A model generated the notes under the pieces. It searched no databases. It saw only the letters and a list, made by a program, of their open reading frames with translations, and was not told where the DNA came from. A DNA stretch of 64,000 nt. It comes from a bacterium (GTDB lineage: Bacteria > CLD3 > SB21). The stretch is taken from the NCBI GenBank assembly GCA_013360215.1, contig JABWCP010000005.1:1-64000 (forward strand), in the 5' to 3' direction. This document shows, piece by piece, positions 60,646 to 64,000 of the stretch. Positions within the stretch are counted from its first letter, which is position 1, and each line of letters starts with the position of its first letter. The position numbers and the translations under genes are program-made.

Positions 60646-61134
60646 ATGAATCCGCATTTGCAAGGTATTGTCGGTTGGTATGGTCACGAATCCCAATCTT
60701 CCGTAAGGATGATCAGCGCGATACCCGACAATAAACTTAATCAGAAAATTCACGATAAGTTCCGCACGGCCGGCGAACTGGCCATGCATCTCGGCGACAC
60801 GGTACGTGATCTTACCGCTACTTTCAAAACCGGCGCCGTTGTGTTTACACCCGTCATTACCGCGACACCGCCTAAAACCGCCGATGCCGTCAAACACTAT
60901 AATGACGCGATGAGCGAATTTATGGAAGCGAGCAAAAACTTTACGGATGCACAACTGAATAAAAATTATCCTTTTGAAATGGGCGGCCAAGTGGTTTGGA
61001 ATCCCACGGGTATGGAATTGATTTCCGGTTATATTTGTCACGAAATACATCACCGTGCACAGATCGGTGTCGTGCTGCGTTTAGTCGGCGCTAAAGTACC
61101 CGGCATGTACGGGCCGACAGCGGACGATATGTAA
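60646..61134 (+). CDS. DinB-fold putative metal-dependent protein
   Basis: 162 residues forming a four-helix DinB/YfiT-like bundle. Three His positions expected for a metal site are visible: LAMHLGDTVRDL, and the HEIHHRAQIGVVLRLVGAKV stretch with two His. The last sequence PGMYGPTADDM is common in DinB family members. Preceded by aaaaggag and starting 56 bp after the DHFR-like gene. Family members are thiol transferases or have unknown substrates; no definite role here. Confidence 0.9.
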   Translation: MNPHLQGIVGWYGHESQSSVRMISAIPDNKLNQKIHDKFRTAGELAMHLGDTVRDLTATFKTGAVVFTPVITATPPKTADAVKHYNDAMSEFMEASKNFTDAQLNKNYPFEMGGQVVWNPTGMELISGYICHEIHHRAQIGVVLRLVGAKVPGMYGPTADDM

Positions 61135-61152
61135 AAAAAGGACGATACGGAT

Positions 61153-61896
61153 ATGATCGATGTTACGCAACACGACGGAATCGCCATTCTGCAAATGCAG
61201 CACGGCAAAGCCAATGCGCTGGATATCGAATTTTGCCATGCGCTTGCACACGCGGTGGATAAACTGCGGCATGTGGAGGTGCATGGCCTTATCCTCACCG
61301 GAACAGGCACGATGTTTTCTGCGGGTGTCGATTTACCTCGCCTAATCAAATCCGGGCCGGAGTATATCCCGGAGTTTCTTGCGGCACTTCATCACACCTT
61401 CGAAACACTTTTTACCTTTCCAAAACCGATGATCGCCGCCATCAATGGTCATGCAATTGCCGGTGGCTGTGTATTGGCCGCCTGTGCGGATTATCGTATC
61501 ATGGCCGGAGGTCGTATCGGCGTTTCGGAATTGCGGGTCGGGGTTCCATTTCCAGTTTCGGCTCTGGAGATCATGCGATCCGTTGTACCTCAAAAATTTT
61601 TGAGCGAAGTATTGTACGACGCCAAAAACTATACTCCGGAAGAAGCAAAAACCGTCGGCTTGATAGATGCGATCACCGGTTCTAACGAACTCATGTCCGA
61701 AGCCCTCAAAAAAGTCAAAGCCTGGTCTGCTATTCCGGCTACCGCTTTTGCAATTACTAAACGGCAACTACAAGCCCCATACCTTGATCGTATTCACCAC
61801 AATGCGATTGATACTTATGTCGTAAATCTCTGGAAAGAACCGGCCACGCTTAACGCAATCGGTAACTTCGTAGCAAGCACAATAAAGAAAACCTAA
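61153..61896 (+). CDS. Enoyl-CoA hydratase/isomerase family protein
   Basis: 247 residues of the crotonase fold: GIAILQMQHGKANALDIEF near the N-terminus, the oxyanion-hole segments LTGTGTMFSAGVDL and AAINGHAIAGGCVLAACADY, and RIGVSELRVGVPFPVSALEI in the middle. The first catalytic Glu of true hydratases (usually in the segment after ACD) is not clearly conserved; the sequence reads SELRVGVPF, so an isomerase or other crotonase activity is possible. Ends just before the long hairpin at 61917. Confidence 0.88.
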   Translation: MIDVTQHDGIAILQMQHGKANALDIEFCHALAHAVDKLRHVEVHGLILTGTGTMFSAGVDLPRLIKSGPEYIPEFLAALHHTFETLFTFPKPMIAAINGHAIAGGCVLAACADYRIMAGGRIGVSELRVGVPFPVSALEIMRSVVPQKFLSEVLYDAKNYTPEEAKTVGLIDAITGSNELMSEALKKVKAWSAIPATAFAITKRQLQAPYLDRIHHNAIDTYVVNLWKEPATLNAIGNFVASTIKKT

Positions 61897-61916
61897 TCTT
61901 AAAACATCTTACAAAA

Positions 61917-61998
61917 AGACCTCAAAACAGTTTTCTTTTTCAGATGTGATTTCATTTTATATCACGACTTGTTTTAAAGAGAAACTATTTTGAGGTCT
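61917..61998. terminator. Long imperfect hairpin, likely bidirectional terminator
   Basis: Arms agacctcaaaa (61917-61927) and ttttgaggtct (61988-61998) are perfect 11-bp complements around a 60-nt loop that contains a further small hairpin (gtgat/atcac). T-rich sequence follows on both strands. It lies between the convergent enoyl-CoA hydratase-like gene (+) and the lipoprotein gene (-). Confidence 0.6.
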
Positions 61999-62027
61999 AT
62001 CTTTTTATCGGTTAAATCGCTGCAAAT

Positions 62028-63689
62028 TTATTTTTGTAAATTCCAAATTTTGGTATAACCCTCCGCTTCTTCCAGTTTTTTTAATTCAATGATGGATTTG
62101 CGAAAAGCAGCCATCATATCTTCTTTGCGCACTACCCCATTGAGACTATTGGGATTGGATTTGACTTCTTCGGCATTAAACGGGGCACCTTTGCCGAGCA
62201 CCGTACCGGTAACATATTGTGTGCCGACGAGATAACCATTGGGCGGTCCGAGCAACTGATACGTAAAAACCGGGTTAAGTACGACGTGATTATTTTCATC
62301 CGTCGAAATCTGCAAATCCAGCGTCGCACTGATCAAACCATCCACACCCAATTCGCGCATCAGACGTGCATCGGGCCGGTCGCTGGCAAAAGTGGATGAA
62401 ACCGACTTGAGTATCGAAGTTAGCGACGTAGGAAGAAGGTTTTTGGTGTTTTTATAACTGCGAACAATTTTGACCTGCGTGTTTTTATCTTCGATCGGTT
62501 CCATCGCTGCATAGCCGGAAGCTTTCGTAACGCTTTCGACTGGAATCAACTCGATCTGATGTTCGTTTTTCAGTGCCGTTACAAAATCACTGTACATATT
62601 ATCCAGCAGTTTATCCCAAAATTCGTCCGGTAACTGCGGAAATTCCAAAGTCGTAATTGTCGTAGTGGTTGTCGTGACTTCGACATTACCCATCGTTTGC
62701 GTTGAACTAGAAGATTTCACATCGCGATGATAAATGGTTCCGCGTACAGAAAAGGAGGCTAACGCAAATTTTTTGCCCATGGATAAAGCGCGCCCGTAAT
62801 AGGCATTGGGTTTATTGGCGGTGAAAGAAAAACCCTTCTCTTCGCCTGTAATCTGTACATTGCTTTTGCTTGGCGATTTGCCTTTGACCGTTACCGGCTT
62901 TGTATCCCAGCTCGCGGATATCCCTTGATATCCACCGGTACCGGCATTGGGTGATAAATCATGTTCATAACGTTCGACACGAAGCCAACTGGCGCCTTCC
63001 CTAAAACTTGCAATGGAGGTACCGATCGCTTGATCTGAACTGGCCACGACTTGTGCGTTGACAAAAGCCTGGTGTGGTATGACGATTTTGTCTGCTGAAC
63101 GGCAAACCACCACATCTACAAACGACGTCGTACCCATCAAGTCCATCAGCATGCCGACTTTATACATCGTACGTTCGGAACCTTTGGGATTTTCCATTTC
63201 CAGAACAAGATCCTGCGTAACGTCTATTTCAGCACCATCGGCTTTACCGTTGATAGATTTAATGCGAACGGGATATGTAGGTTTTATCGTAAACTCGGCC
63301 TTTTGACCCGTTTTAGTTTCGATCGTTATTTTTTTGGGTGAGGTATCGCCACTATCCACAAGTTTGGTATATGCACCAAAAGCCACGTGCGACATCGGTG
63401 TACCATCCATAGCTACGACGCCGTCTATTTTATACATCCCGATACCATGTTTTTTAAAATTCATCACCGTTACTGCTGAACGACCTTCTTTCCATGCTTC
63501 GCCCATATAGGAAGTTTCCGTGCTTTTGACGGCAGCAGGATAAAGATTGCTAATATAATACACCGTCGTACCGCAGGCTTGCAAATCCGTCGTGGACTGC
63601 GTCATCAGGTTGCCTGCAAGTTTGCCGAGTTGAGCGCAGCCGCTCAGAAATAAAAATACTGAAGCGAAAAGTAGAAGTTTTGTTCTCAT
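62028..63689 (-). CDS. Large lipoprotein of unknown function
   Basis: 553 residues with a lipoprotein signal (lipobox LSGC, Cys18). The mature chain is rich in beta-strand pattern and Thr/Ser stretches (one run of six Thr), and includes AEIDVTQDLVLEMENPKGS at about residue 155, FPQLPDEFWDKLLDNMYSDF near 360, and LLPTSLTSILKSVSSTFASD. I recognise no catalytic or binding motif. It stands alone on the minus strand after a 311-bp non-coding stretch. Likely an outer-membrane or periplasmic surface component. Confidence 0.8.
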   Translation of the reverse strand: MRTKLLLFASVFLFLSGCAQLGKLAGNLMTQSTTDLQACGTTVYYISNLYPAAVKSTETSYMGEAWKEGRSAVTVMNFKKHGIGMYKIDGVVAMDGTPMSHVAFGAYTKLVDSGDTSPKKITIETKTGQKAEFTIKPTYPVRIKSINGKADGAEIDVTQDLVLEMENPKGSERTMYKVGMLMDLMGTTSFVDVVVCRSADKIVIPHQAFVNAQVVASSDQAIGTSIASFREGASWLRVERYEHDLSPNAGTGGYQGISASWDTKPVTVKGKSPSKSNVQITGEEKGFSFTANKPNAYYGRALSMGKKFALASFSVRGTIYHRDVKSSSSTQTMGNVEVTTTTTTITTLEFPQLPDEFWDKLLDNMYSDFVTALKNEHQIELIPVESVTKASGYAAMEPIEDKNTQVKIVRSYKNTKNLLPTSLTSILKSVSSTFASDRPDARLMRELGVDGLISATLDLQISTDENNHVVLNPVFTYQLLGPPNGYLVGTQYVTGTVLGKGAPFNAEEVKSNPNSLNGVVRKEDMMAAFRKSIIELKKLEEAEGYTKIWNLQK

Positions 63690-64000
63690 AGATGTAATCC
63701 TGTGGTTTGATGAGTTATATGCCTAATTTAAGATTAAACATGACGGTACAGATAACTATTAGAAGCAATTAACATACCACAATGAAACACTACTATAACT
63801 CATTGATGTTTTTACAAATGAAAAAAGGATGACTTAGTTGGCGTTACATAAACGCGACTATATCGATAAATAGTCTGTCGCCTTCAGCAGACACTCATAA
63901 AAAACATTCCGATGTATATAAAAAACTCACTCTCCATCGAGCCGTATTGTATATATAAGTGAATCTGAAATTTTAAAAATATGTCTTTCAAAAAGGCGAT
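63690..64000. other. Gene-free end of window
   Basis: 311 bp upstream of the large lipoprotein gene to the window edge. AT-rich; presumably carries the lipoprotein promoter. No ORF, RNA gene or clear repeat was seen. Confidence 0.6.

Noticed and set aside
1-64000. CRISPR arrays, insertion sequences, prophage, tRNA or rRNA genes
   Set aside because: No regularly spaced repeats, transposase or integrase sequences, or tRNA cloverleaf patterns were seen on either strand. A covariance-model search would be the decisive check.

Overview
The window reads as a chromosomal segment of a Gram-negative bacterium, most likely from the Fibrobacteres-Chlorobi-Bacteroidetes (FCB) superphylum or a related candidate phylum. 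The evidence is a FecI/FecR/TonB-receptor/DUF4249 locus, STN domains, a large two-component kinase with reg_prop propeller repeats, a short primary sigma factor lacking region 1.1, many lipoproteins, and EutN/CcmL-type shell proteins. Base composition looks moderate (roughly mid-40s % GC, by eye) and fairly even, with no obvious insertion sequence, prophage, CRISPR array, tRNA or rRNA. The exact phylum cannot be fixed from this window alone.

Layout. 1-1.4 kb: the 5' part of thiL and a small lipoprotein, with a terminator between them. 1.5-7.3 kb: a seven-gene minus-strand efflux operon of YbhGFSR type (TetR regulator, HlyD-like lipoprotein, small membrane protein, two ATPases that are one fused protein in E. 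coli, two ABC-2 permeases). 7.5-16.2 kb: plus-strand genes for a propeller sensor kinase, menaquinone enzyme MqnC, a cupin, a CPBP protease, a metallo-beta-lactamase-fold hydrolase and QueA. 16.3-21.8 kb: an HxlR regulator with an N-terminal Cys, divergent from an NmrA-type quinone reductase-like gene, a small isomerase-like protein, DUF2798, an ABC exporter, an NADP-binding oxidoreductase and a SRPBCC protein; this looks like an electrophile or quinone detoxification region. 22-25 kb: tandem universal stress protein and the NrfHA nitrite-ammonification complex. 25.6-28.8 kb: two peptidases.

28.9-37.4 kb: an outer-membrane signalling and uptake locus. It starts with a protein joining an STN domain to ten GLQI-type repeats, followed by ECF sigma, lipoprotein, FecR, TonB receptor, DUF4249 and a second lipoprotein. 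37.5-42.5 kb: Tex, a lone nuoB behind sodA, YjbQ, and an AlkA-like glycosylase. 42.5-49.6 kb (minus): two tandem signal peptidases, coaD, rsmD, then a divergent type IV pilus/competence-like group (PilN-, PilM-, small membrane and ComEA-like) and dnaJ. 49.8-59.7 kb (minus): an unknown protein with clpC, the primary sigma factor, an overlapping EutN-cupin-EutN trio behind a GAF protein with a degenerate GGDEF domain, PTS enzyme I, HPr and a polyprenyl synthase. 60-64 kb: a DHFR-like reductase, a DinB-fold protein, an enoyl-CoA hydratase homologue and a large unknown lipoprotein.

The most unusual pieces are the EutN-cupin-EutN trio with no hexameric shell gene nearby, the STN/GLQI-repeat protein, the degenerate GGDEF protein, the divergent pilus/competence cluster, and nuoB separated from the rest of complex I. 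All functional statements rest on recognised motifs and gene order; no database search was run.
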